Shown here: piece by piece, positions 6,507 through 13,242 of the stretch | How the letters are laid out: every line of letters begins with the position of its first letter | How positions within the stretch are numbered: position 1 is the first letter of the stretch | DNA from: Clostridium sp. UBA5530 | Lineage (GTDB): Bacteria > Bacillota > Clostridia > Clostridiales > Clostridiaceae | Length of the DNA: 22,222 bases | Assembly: GCA_002423705.1 (NCBI GenBank) | Contig: DINW01000022.1 | Coordinates: 4,814 to 27,035, forward strand | Reading direction: 5' to 3' | Notes under the pieces: generated by a model | The model's database searches: none | What the model saw: the letters and a program-made list of their open reading frames with translations, nothing else | What the model was told of the DNA's origin: nothing | Made by a program: the position numbers and the translations under genes

Positions 6507-6597
6507 GGAGAGATGTCCGAGTTGGCTTAAGGGGCACGCCTGGAAAGCGTGTGTAGGGGAAACTCTACCGAGGGTTCGAATCCCTCTCTCTCCGCCA
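6507..6597 (+). tRNA. tRNA-Ser (anticodon GGA)
   Basis: A class II tRNA with a long variable arm. The acceptor stem GGAGAGA (6507-6513) pairs with TCTCTCC (6587-6593), followed by G and an encoded CCA. The anticodon stem CACGC/GCGTG encloses the loop CTGGAAA, with GGA at 6542-6544, reading UCC and UCU codons. The T loop GGGTTCGAATCCC is canonical, and the variable arm (about 6552-6570) forms the stem typical of serine tRNAs. It sits directly upstream of the SRP RNA. Confidence 0.97.
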
Positions 6598-6607
6598 TTT
6601 TAATTTT

Positions 6608-6875
6608 GCCGTGCTAGATGGGGAGTTAGCGGTGCCCTGTACCTGCAATCCGCTATAGCAGGATTGAATTCCTCATTGAGGCTATAAAACGTAGGGTCTG
6701 GCTTGTATAAGTGACGTTGAGAACCGGGTCCCACGCAATGGAAGCCCATGAACCCCGTCAGATCCGGAAGGAAGCAGCGGTAAGTGGATACTTCTGTGTG
6801 CCGTGGAAAAACCTAGTTTGAGTTAACTGTATGAGTAACGCTTATGGTTTATAGTCGATATGAGGTGCACGGTTT
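6608..6875 (+). ncRNA. ffs: Signal recognition particle RNA, large type (with Alu domain)
   Basis: The 5' GCCGTGC and 3' GCACGGT ends pair, closing an RNA of about 265 nt, the size of Bacillus/Clostridium 6S-like scRNA that carries an Alu domain. The universally conserved helix 8 is seen at about 6760-6785 (GTCAGATCCGGAAGGAAGCAGC in two pieces: the GGAA tetraloop and the AGCAGC internal loop that binds Ffh). The SRP RNA scaffolds Ffh and, in these bacteria, HBsu for co-translational membrane targeting. A terminator follows at 6888-6916. The exact ends are approximate. Confidence 0.93.
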
Positions 6876-6887
6876 ACATATGCAAAT

Positions 6888-6916
6888 AAAGAGATGTGAA
6901 ACACATCTCTTTTTTT
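6888..6916 (+). terminator. Terminator of the SRP RNA
   Basis: AAAGAGATGTG pairs with CACATCTCTTT over 11 bp around a 3-nt loop, and further T residues follow. It also abuts the stop codon of the minus-strand oxidoreductase gene, so it may serve both strands. Confidence 0.88.
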
Positions 6917-7901
6917 ACTTTAAATCTGCAGGAAACTTCAAACCTATATCTTTTCTAACTTGCTCCATGGCTTCAGATACTATTAAAGATAAAGACATAG
7001 AGTTAATAGCAGATTCATTTTTACTAGTGTTGATTAAAGAAATAAACTCATCAATTTCATAAAACATGTTTTTATCTACCTGATGGCGAGATATATTTTC
7101 TATATCGCCATTTTTATAATGAATTTTTACTGATTTAATATTACTGATAGAATCTATTATGATAGAACCATTTTCACCTTGAATCTCGCAAGGTAAATAG
7201 GAATTAGCTATTTTAGAATACATTATTATACCATCCATATCTTCATACTTTGCTAAAACACACCCTTCACCATCAACACCTGAGTCCAAGAGCATACCAG
7301 TAGCTTTTAGACTTTGTGGTTTTCCAAATAACTTCAGCATAGGATAGATACAATAAATTCCTATATCCATGAGGGCCCCATTAGAAAACTCAGGGTTGAA
7401 GGCATTCAATATTGTCCCCTCTTTATACTTGTCATATCGTGAGGAATACTGACAAAATGAAGCAAAATACCTTCTTATTTTACCGATTTTATATATTTTA
7501 TCTTCTATAGCCTTAAAATTAGGCAAGAAGCTACTTTTTAAAGCTTCCATAAGAAGCACACTATTGTCCTTAGCAGCTTCAATCATGGTCTTTAGTTCTT
7601 TGGAGTTAGAAGCTATAGGTTTTTCACATAATACGTGTTTCTTATTTTTTAGAAACAGAACAGTTTGACTCATGTGAAAAGAATTAGGACTAGCAATATA
7701 TACTGCATCTATTAAATCACTATTTGCCATAACGTTCAAATCAGTAAATATATTTTCTATAGAGTGCTTATTGGCAAAAGCTTTTCCCTTATCATAGGTT
7801 CTTGAGTAAACAGCAGTTACTTTAAAATCTTTATGCAAACTACCACCATATATAAACCAATCTGTTATAAAGTTAGTTCCTACTACACCAAATCTAATCA
7901 T
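6915..7901 (-). CDS. Gfo/Idh/MocA-family NAD(P)-dependent oxidoreductase
   Basis: A 328-aa protein. The N-terminal Rossmann domain begins immediately (IRFGVVGTNFITDW, residues 2-15), has the conserved second acidic/basic strand (VTAVYSRTYDKG), and carries the family signature CEKPIASN near residue 95, whose lysine-proline pair sits at the active site. The C-terminal beta-sheet domain (from about 125) contains the DIGIYCIYP segment with the usual aspartate and tyrosine. Family members oxidise or reduce sugars, inositols or related alcohols; the substrate is unknown. The start at 7901 is chosen because AGGAGG lies upstream and the strand begins right there; a longer frame to 8012 lacks a ribosome binding site. 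Confidence 0.92.
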   Translation of the reverse strand: MIRFGVVGTNFITDWFIYGGSLHKDFKVTAVYSRTYDKGKAFANKHSIENIFTDLNVMANSDLIDAVYIASPNSFHMSQTVLFLKNKKHVLCEKPIASNSKELKTMIEAAKDNSVLLMEALKSSFLPNFKAIEDKIYKIGKIRRYFASFCQYSSRYDKYKEGTILNAFNPEFSNGALMDIGIYCIYPMLKLFGKPQSLKATGMLLDSGVDGEGCVLAKYEDMDGIIMYSKIANSYLPCEIQGENGSIIIDSISNIKSVKIHYKNGDIENISRHQVDKNMFYEIDEFISLINTSKNESAINSMSLSLIVSEAMEQVRKDIGLKFPADLK

Positions 7902-8029
7902 ATTGATGCCTCCTATCAAGTCTTTTACATAAGTATAACATGGGTTAGAACATTCACTATAGAAACAGTTGAAATTTTTTAAAATTTGGTACAAAATTAA
8001 AATTAACACCAATGAAGTGAAATGTAGGT

Positions 8030-8150
8030 TCAGGTGGAATTTAAAATCCTACTGAATGTTAGTTGAACTTATCTAGGTCCTAGCTGCTGTTATCCCCAGA
8101 CCCAAGAGGATGAAAAGTTACAGCAGGTAGACATGAGATTAATTATTGAA
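8030..8150 (+). repeat. Dispersed intergenic element, copy R2 (fullest copy)
   Basis: The blocks in order are GGTGGAATTT, ACTGAATGTTAGTTGAAC, TTATCTAGGTCCTAG, GCTGCTGTTATCC, GGATGAAAAGTTACAGCAG and GTAGACATGAGATTAAT. CTGCTGT (8083-8089) pairs with ACAGCAG (8120-8126), and inside it ATCC pairs with GGAT. It lies just upstream of and in the same sense as the patatin-like gene, and fills the gap to the divergent oxidoreductase. It has no open reading frame and no transposase, so it looks like a structured repeat or mobile mini-element. Confidence 0.65.
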
Positions 8151-8183
8151 AAAATATATGCAAATATATAGGGAGGATTAAAA

Positions 8184-8966
8184 ATGAATGGTGTATTTCT
8201 TCAAGGCGGCGGCGCAAAAGGGTCATTTCAAGCAGGAGCAGTTTATGCAATGTATGAAAAAGGAATAAATATGAATGTGTTAGCGGGTACGTCCATAGGA
8301 GCTGTCAATGGATACTATATATATAGAGATAGCATAGAGGTTATGAGAAAATACTATACAGAAGTTGATCTGGTTAAAACTATTAGTGGAATTAAGGTAT
8401 CTAATACAGTACCAAATGATTTTATAATAGATGAATTACAAGGATTAAGTAAGAAAAATCCTTATGTTAAATCTTTTTTTGTAAATTATGATAAGGTTGA
8501 AAACAAAGAATTAAAAGAGAATGTTGTAGATATAGTTAAGGTTAAAAAAGAAGAAGCCTTAAAGGCTGTAAAGTATAGTTCTCTATTGCCCTATGTATGT
8601 CCCAAAGGGGTTAATGAGGTAACTTTTGATAGAGCGTTAGAGTGTTATAACCCTGAGGAACTGTCCGTTAAATTTTCTGAAAAGCTGCAAGGTGGGCATT
8701 ACGATGGATTTTCTCTAGATGGAGGAATGCTAAACAATAATTTCATGGAACCTTTTGTAACCAATAAAGTAGATAGGCTTTATCTTATAGTTCTTCATAA
8801 CAATTTTGAGATACCTAAATATTTATTGGACAGCTATGATAGATCACAGATAATTTTAATAGAAAGAAAAGAATTATTTAAGGCAAATGATACTTTGAAT
8901 TATAGCAAAGAATTCTTGATTCAATTATTTAAAGAAGGATATGAGGTTGGCAAAAGAATACTTTAA
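8184..8966 (+). CDS. Patatin-like phospholipase (RssA-type)
   Basis: A 260-aa protein with the complete patatin catalytic set: the glycine-rich oxyanion loop GGGAKG (residues 8-13), the nucleophile elbow G-T-S-I-G with Ser37, and the catalytic aspartate D179 in SLDGG. Such Ser-Asp dyad enzymes hydrolyse acyl esters of membrane lipids. There is no signal peptide, so it should act in the cytoplasm or at the inner membrane face. Start ATG 8184 follows AGGGAGG with good spacing. It is slightly shorter than typical RssA proteins (about 300 aa) but shows no break. It stands alone, with copies of the dispersed element on both sides. Confidence 0.92.
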   Translation: MNGVFLQGGGAKGSFQAGAVYAMYEKGINMNVLAGTSIGAVNGYYIYRDSIEVMRKYYTEVDLVKTISGIKVSNTVPNDFIIDELQGLSKKNPYVKSFFVNYDKVENKELKENVVDIVKVKKEEALKAVKYSSLLPYVCPKGVNEVTFDRALECYNPEELSVKFSEKLQGGHYDGFSLDGGMLNNNFMEPFVTNKVDRLYLIVLHNNFEIPKYLLDSYDRSQIILIERKELFKANDTLNYSKEFLIQLFKEGYEVGKRIL

Positions 8967-8980
8967 AGTGAAACTTAGTT

Positions 8981-9096
8981 TAGTGGAATTTGAAGACACC
9001 TAAATAATTAGTTCAATTATCTAAGTCACAGCTGATGTTATATCCAGCCTAAAGAGGGCGGAGAGTCATAACACGAAAATATAATTGAATTAAATT
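8981..9096 (+). repeat. Dispersed intergenic element, copy R3
   Basis: AGTGGAATTTGAAG, then TTAGTTCAATTATCTAAGTC, CAGCTGATGTTATATCC and GGCGGAGAGTCATAACA follow the order of R2. Here TGTTAT (9036-9041) and ATAACA (9068-9073) pair, with different bases from the R2 stem, hinting at a conserved structure. The right end is more diverged than in R2. Confidence 0.55.
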
Positions 9097-9144
9097 GTGT
9101 TAAAGAAATAAATTTAATAAAAAATAATTATAAATAGACTTTGT

Positions 9145-9180
9145 AAAGCCCTAAAGGATCTAAGGATTTTTTAGAGCTTT
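9145..9180 (+). terminator. Probable terminator in the gap after the lipase gene
   Basis: AAAGCCCTAAA (9145-9155) pairs with TTTTAGAGCTTT (9169-9180) with one mismatch, followed by ATTTG. A second hairpin (AAGCCTTA 9237-9244 with TAAGGCTT 9250-9257) lies beyond it. They could end transcription from the lipase gene. Apart from the repeat copy, these hairpins and the promoter at 9300, nothing else is seen in 8967-9542. Confidence 0.5.
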
Positions 9181-9299
9181 ATTTGTTCAGTTGAAATCAC
9201 ATAAATTCCTTTAACTTTTAACCTAAAGTTAGATTAAAGCCTTAAAACATAAGGCTTCGATCAGAAGATAAATGAGTAAAAATCAAGAAAAATAACCTA

Positions 9300-9327
9300 T
9301 TGACATAATGGAAAATAAAGGTAAAAT
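9300..9327 (+). promoter_or_regulatory. Promoter of the RiPP operon
   Basis: TTGACA (9300-9305, perfect -35) and TAAAAT (9322-9327) are 16 nt apart. A start near 9334 gives a 5' leader of about 210 nt before the M16 peptidase gene. No competing promoter of similar quality is seen between 9327 and 9543. Confidence 0.6.
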
Positions 9328-9542
9328 AATAATTAAAATACAATTATTACAAATGAAAACAATAAATGTAACACAACCTTCTTCAAAATCACTTGTTACT
9401 ATATATAAACCTTTGAATTATAAGGGTTAACTTTAATAAATAACAATGTCATTCATAAACATAAGTGATGTAGAAGTTATATCAAGCAACAATTTTAAAG
9501 AAATATAAAAAAAGTAACATAAAAAGGTAATGAGGTAAGGGC

Positions 9543-10814
9543 ATGTATGATGTATTAAATGTATATCTAGAAAATGGTTTAAGAGTAATAATGCATAAGA
9601 TTCCTTATGTAAGAACAGCCTCCTGCGGAATTTGGGTAAAACAAGGAAGTAAGCATGAAAATGATGATAATAATGGCTTGTCTCATTTATTAGAACATTT
9701 GATGATAAACCCGGATAATGATTTAAATCCACATCTACAGGAGCTTATAAGAGACATAAGTTCAGAGGGGGTTGTTTATAATGCAGGAACTACAAAGGAA
9801 TCTACAAGCTTTTATATGTATGGACTAGCAAAGAGCATACCACTGTGCATAGAAACTCTGGCAAGTATAGTTACAGAAAATAAGACTTTTAATATAAACT
9901 TATTAGAAAATGAGAAGAAGATAGTTGCTCAAGAAGCTATAGGATTTTTTTCTTCTTTTAATCAGATAAAAGAAAGAACAAGTCAAGCATTATGGGGCAA
10001 TATGGATGTTGGACGAGTCATAGTAGGTAACATTGATAATGTTAACAATGCTAAATTGGAAGATGTTGAAAATATAATAAAACAAGCATATACTCCTGAA
10101 AACTCTACACTAATTATATTAGGTGGAATAGACTATGATAAAACCTTGGATTTAGTAGAAAAAAACTTTGCTCAGTGGAGGGATGAAAATACTAGACCTT
10201 ATAAGGAAATAGTCAATAGCGAATCAGGTATATATTTTAACTCCACTAACAATGGAGAAAATTCAGTGGTTTCCATAGGATTTAGGATACCTGGATACAT
10301 CCATAGGGATAGATTGAATATAGAGGTTATATCTCAAATATTAGGAGCAGGTGGATTAGATTCAAGGTTAGTTCAAGAAATAAGAATGAAGAGAGGTCTT
10401 GCTTACAATTTGGGATCCTTTGTAAGTACTTATGAAAATAAAGGAACCTTAGGATTCACTACAGTTTGTTCTCATAATTCCGTAAAGGAAGTAGTGAAGA
10501 TTATGATAGAGGAATTTGAAAAGTCTAAAACTCAGGGATTTACAGATAATGAGGTAAATAAAGCTATTAAAGTTTTAGAAACAAAAACCTTATTTGATAT
10601 AGATAATTTAACTGCCCACCTTAAGTTCCTAGGAAGATGCTCTACATATGGACAATTATTCTCTTTGGAGCAAGAGGTAAGAAATATTCAAAAAATAAGA
10701 AAAGAATCTATACAAAGATCAGCATTAGATATCTTTACAGAAGAGAATATGGGCCTAGCAGCAATAGGGAATTTCAACATAGATGAAACTATTGAACTAC
10801 TTAAATTGGCATAG
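9543..10814 (+). CDS. M16-family zinc peptidase of the RiPP operon
   Basis: A 423-aa insulinase/pitrilysin-type peptidase. The inverted zinc motif H48-L-L-E-H52 and the distal glutamate E131 (in NEKKIVAQE) are all present, so the active site looks complete. The C-terminal half keeps the R-x-x-R-G-L-A-Y motif (about residues 283-290) that helps substrate binding. Members about this long pair as dimers (PqqF-like or mitochondrial processing peptidase-like subunits). It has no signal peptide, so it should act in the cytoplasm. It is the first gene of the operon and ends 11 nt before the regulator gene. It most likely cuts the leader from the modified precursor or degrades the released leader; this is inferred from context. 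GAGGTAAGGG lies upstream of the ATG. Confidence 0.88.
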   Translation: MYDVLNVYLENGLRVIMHKIPYVRTASCGIWVKQGSKHENDDNNGLSHLLEHLMINPDNDLNPHLQELIRDISSEGVVYNAGTTKESTSFYMYGLAKSIPLCIETLASIVTENKTFNINLLENEKKIVAQEAIGFFSSFNQIKERTSQALWGNMDVGRVIVGNIDNVNNAKLEDVENIIKQAYTPENSTLIILGGIDYDKTLDLVEKNFAQWRDENTRPYKEIVNSESGIYFNSTNNGENSVVSIGFRIPGYIHRDRLNIEVISQILGAGGLDSRLVQEIRMKRGLAYNLGSFVSTYENKGTLGFTTVCSHNSVKEVVKIMIEEFEKSKTQGFTDNEVNKAIKVLETKTLFDIDNLTAHLKFLGRCSTYGQLFSLEQEVRNIQKIRKESIQRSALDIFTEENMGLAAIGNFNIDETIELLKLA

Positions 10815-10825
10815 GAGGGGATGAT

Positions 10826-11395
10826 ATGGCTGACATTCCATGTATAGTTGATATGTCTCTTATAAAAGAAGATTCCAAATTAAAGGAAGATATATTGGAA
10901 GGAAAATCTTTAGAGATATTACTTATATTATTATCTGGGGCTAAGACCGTTAAGGAAATAGCTAGGGAATTAAATTTACCCAGTTTTTCAGTGCAACTTT
11001 ATATAACCAGATTATTAGAAGGAAAATTAATAAAAATAGTAGATACAAAAGTAGTGGATGGAAAGATAGAGAAAACCTACGAATTGATATCTACGGATAT
11101 AGAGATATTAAATTACTTAAAGAATAACTGTAAAAATGCTAATAACAGCGAAACTATAGAGCTATCAGCACAACATTTTGCATCTATGACTCGAGAAATT
11201 ATTCGAGGCATAGATGGATATAGAAATAAGCCTCATAAGATTAAAGTAAATTTCATAAAGACTGATGTGAAAACTATGGAAAGTTTTAAGAAAGATCTAG
11301 AAGAGCTTATAGCAAAATATGAATCCCTAGAAAATCTTGAAGCTTCAGAGACTTATGGATTTATAAGTGTTTTATCACCTTACAAGTTAAAATAA
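10826..11395 (+). CDS. Winged-helix (ArsR-like) regulator of the RiPP operon
   Basis: A 189-aa protein. Residues about 25-85 form a winged helix: SLEILLILLSGAKTVKEI, then ARELNLPSFSVQLYITRLLE, then KLIKIVDTKVVDGKIEKTYEL as the wing. The C-terminal 100 residues are predicted helix-strand (from AQHFASMTREI to GFISVLSPYK) with no recognised ligand motif. It starts after AGGAGGGG, 11 nt from the peptidase stop, so the two are probably translationally linked. Such proteins usually repress or activate their own operon. The nearest palindrome (11593-11612) is a candidate target. No metal-binding cysteine pair is present, so metal sensing is unlikely. Confidence 0.75.
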   Translation: MADIPCIVDMSLIKEDSKLKEDILEGKSLEILLILLSGAKTVKEIARELNLPSFSVQLYITRLLEGKLIKIVDTKVVDGKIEKTYELISTDIEILNYLKNNCKNANNSETIELSAQHFASMTREIIRGIDGYRNKPHKIKVNFIKTDVKTMESFKKDLEELIAKYESLENLEASETYGFISVLSPYKLK

Positions 11396-11415
11396 TATTT
11401 TAAGGAGTGGTTTTT

Positions 11416-11580
11416 ATGGAAAAAGGTATAAAAAAACAGAGTAAAAAAATTATAAAGACTGAGGAAGAACAGGTTTTACAGCCAGATTTGACATTAAACA
11501 TGGACGAAGAAAAGCCAGGCATATCCTATGAAATCATAGGAAATATAGGAAGTGATCCTTCTAATAATAATGGAAACTAA
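11416..11580 (+). CDS. 54-aa cysteine-free small protein in the RiPP operon
   Basis: A short gene with AAGGAGTGG 5-6 nt before its ATG and a stop at 11578-11580. The product starts with a lysine-rich stretch (MEKGIKKQSKKIIKTEEEQ), has an acidic middle, and ends GNIGSDPSNNNGN with no cysteine. It matches no family I recognise. It lies between the regulator (20-nt gap) and the precursor (65-nt gap). It could be a second precursor whose Ser/Asn/Asp-rich tail is modified, an immunity or chaperone-like peptide, or a decayed precursor paralogue. Its ribosome binding site and tight spacing argue that it is translated. Confidence 0.65.
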   Translation: MEKGIKKQSKKIIKTEEEQVLQPDLTLNMDEEKPGISYEIIGNIGSDPSNNNGN

Positions 11581-11592
11581 TCATTAATAAGC

Positions 11593-11612
11593 TATTATGC
11601 ACATGCATAATA
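11593..11612. promoter_or_regulatory. Palindrome upstream of the precursor gene (candidate operator)
   Basis: TATTATGCA (11593-11601) and TGCATAATA (11604-11612) are perfect 9-bp arms around CA. It lies 34-53 nt before the precursor start and just behind the 54-aa gene. A run of A follows on this strand, so it is not a terminator for plus-strand transcription. The winged-helix protein of the same operon is a natural candidate ligand, but RNA folding or a processing site are also possible. Confidence 0.45.
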
Positions 11613-11645
11613 TAAAAAAATATAAAATTAAAGGGGGAAATGAAA

Positions 11646-11858
11646 ATGGATGTTAAAAACAAGAAACTATCACTAGAAGATGTTAAAGTTGAGGATGGGA
11701 AGGTAATAATATCTTCAGAAGAGCTAGCAAATGCTATTCAAGAACAAAAAATGAATCTTGAGGGAAATGAAGAAGCTGGAATGAAGCAAGACGAAATGGA
11801 ACCAGGATTACAAATCGGTTGTGGATGGCCATGCAGTGGTGATATGGTTCAAAATTAA
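11646..11858 (+). CDS. RiPP precursor peptide with two-cysteine C-terminal core
   Basis: A 70-aa peptide. The first 50-55 residues look like a leader (KLSLEDVKVEDGKVIIS, SEELANAIQEQ, then an acidic linker), and the end is LQIGCGWPCSGDMVQN with C59 and C63 as its only cysteines, spaced C-G-W-P-C. A small acidic leader, a short Gly/Cys core and the radical SAM/SPASM gene directly downstream identify it as the substrate. A thioether (sactipeptide or ranthipeptide type) from one or both cysteines is the likeliest product, but the linkage cannot be read from sequence. The ATG at 11646 is preferred over 11640, because GGGGG is 8 nt from the former and only 2 nt from the latter. Confidence 0.8.
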   Translation: MDVKNKKLSLEDVKVEDGKVIISSEELANAIQEQKMNLEGNEEAGMKQDEMEPGLQIGCGWPCSGDMVQN

Positions 11859-11870
11859 ATAGGGAAGTTG

Positions 11871-11898
11871 AATAAATGGGGTTTACACCCCATTTATT
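11871..11898 (+). terminator. Internal hairpin between precursor and maturase (probable partial terminator)
   Basis: AATAAATGGGGT (11871-11882) pairs perfectly with ACCCCATTTATT (11887-11898) over 12 bp with a 4-nt loop. It starts 12 nt after the precursor stop and ends 22 nt before the maturase start. The lack of a long T tract suggests incomplete termination or an RNA-stabilising stem. Either would give more precursor than enzyme, as is common in RiPP operons. Confidence 0.7.
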
Positions 11899-11920
11899 TA
11901 CTATTATGTGAAGAGGTGAT

Positions 11921-13210
11921 ATGGTGATTAAGGAATCTGTATATAATAGAGAAACAAAAATTAATGATGACTATCTAATGTACAATACTTTTACTAGGAA
12001 GTATATGAAATATAATCAGGCAACAAGATTAGGTTTAAAAAAGTTAATGAGCACCTTAGACAAAGGGGAATTTACAGTACAGGAGTTTCAGGTTATAAAA
12101 AATCTTATTGAAAGAGGTTTTTTAGTTAATGATAATATAGATGAGGTAAATAACATAAAAGATATAGAAGGTAAAGTAAAACTTAGCAAGGGTCTATATT
12201 ATTTAGTTTTACAGCCTACCTTAGATTGCAATTTCAGGTGTCCATATTGCTATGAAAAGCACAAAGCAGTATCTATGGACGAGGAAGTTGCACAAAACGT
12301 GGTTTCCCTTATAGACAATGTATCTAAAGAAAATGAAAGACTTTTAATAGGATGGTTTGGTGGAGAGCCCCTTTTAGAAAAAAATTTAATTTTAAGTCTT
12401 AGTAAAAAAATAAGACAGACATGTGATAAAAATCAATGTAGATATCAATGCTCTATGACTACAAATGGATATTTATTAGATGATGAATTTATAGAGCATA
12501 TAGATGAAGTAGGGCTTAAACATATACAGGTTACTTTGGATGGCAATAAAGAATATCATAATAAGATGAGACCTTTAATTAATGGAGAGGGAACCTATGA
12601 GGTTATAGAGGAGAACCTAAAAAAACTAATAAAAAAAGATATATTTTTAACTTTAAGGATTAACGTTAAGGAGTACAACTATGAACATATAGGTGAAATA
12701 TTTGATATTATTCCACAAGATGAAAGACATAAAGTTCAAATAAATTTATGCAATGTGTTTCAGGAAGATACTAAATTAAGTATGTTTAATATATATATGG
12801 AAGCCCTTGAGAAAGGATATAAAGTGGGTGTGTTTACTAATAGATTTAAGACTTGCGAAGCTAATATAAACAGAACTATAGTTATAGACCCTGAGGGAAT
12901 GTGCGCACCTTGTTCAGTGGCGGCAGAAAATAATTTTTATTATGGAAAATTAAACAAAGAAGGAACCATAGGTTTCATTAATAAAGATGGATTTAATGAA
13001 TTTAATGAATTTTCACCATGTAACACTGAAAATTGTTCTAAGTGCAATCAATTAGCTATGTGTATGGGAGGATGCAAATATTCTAAGTTTTTAAATCCTA
13101 AAGTATGTAATGGTAAGTTGCCAGATGGCTTATCTTTAGATGAAAAAATCCTGTTACACTATTATTCAGATGTGAAAAATAAAAAGCCTATATATGAAGC
13201 TGTACTTTAA
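11921..13210 (+). CDS. Radical SAM/SPASM peptide maturase
   Basis: A 429-aa enzyme. Residues 1-90 form an N-terminal domain of the kind seen in peptide-modifying SPASM enzymes (YNTFTRKYMKYNQAT, then GFLV), probably helping precursor recognition. The radical SAM cluster ligands are C103-x3-C107-x2-C110 (CNFRCPYC), followed by GGEP, which contacts S-adenosylmethionine. The C-terminal SPASM region is rich in cysteine (MCAPCS, then C-N-T-E-N-C-S-K-C, CMGGC, VCNG), enough for two auxiliary iron-sulfur clusters. Such enzymes install thioether or C-C crosslinks in RiPP precursors. It is of the clostridial Cys-rich-peptide maturase type (CcpM/CLI_3235-like by recollection; needs a search). The start lies just behind GAGGTG. 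Confidence 0.92.
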   Translation: MVIKESVYNRETKINDDYLMYNTFTRKYMKYNQATRLGLKKLMSTLDKGEFTVQEFQVIKNLIERGFLVNDNIDEVNNIKDIEGKVKLSKGLYYLVLQPTLDCNFRCPYCYEKHKAVSMDEEVAQNVVSLIDNVSKENERLLIGWFGGEPLLEKNLILSLSKKIRQTCDKNQCRYQCSMTTNGYLLDDEFIEHIDEVGLKHIQVTLDGNKEYHNKMRPLINGEGTYEVIEENLKKLIKKDIFLTLRINVKEYNYEHIGEIFDIIPQDERHKVQINLCNVFQEDTKLSMFNIYMEALEKGYKVGVFTNRFKTCEANINRTIVIDPEGMCAPCSVAAENNFYYGKLNKEGTIGFINKDGFNEFNEFSPCNTENCSKCNQLAMCMGGCKYSKFLNPKVCNGKLPDGLSLDEKILLHYYSDVKNKKPIYEAVL

Positions 13211-13242
13211 GGATAGTGAATTCGTAGGCAGGGAGAAAGAGT

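Noticed and set aside
6844..7062. 72-aa plus-strand ORF over the SRP RNA end and the oxidoreductase
   Set aside because: It begins inside the SRP RNA, crosses its terminator and lies antisense to the Gfo/Idh gene.
8030..8150. Known riboswitch (c-di-GMP, THF, T-box) at the dispersed element
   Set aside because: No conserved riboswitch core was recognised, and at least five copies near unrelated genes, one antisense to its neighbours, do not fit one ligand-specific switch.
9433..9732. 99-aa minus-strand ORF at the start of the M16 peptidase gene
   Set aside because: It is antisense to the HLLEH-coding region; its composition is that of a shadow frame.
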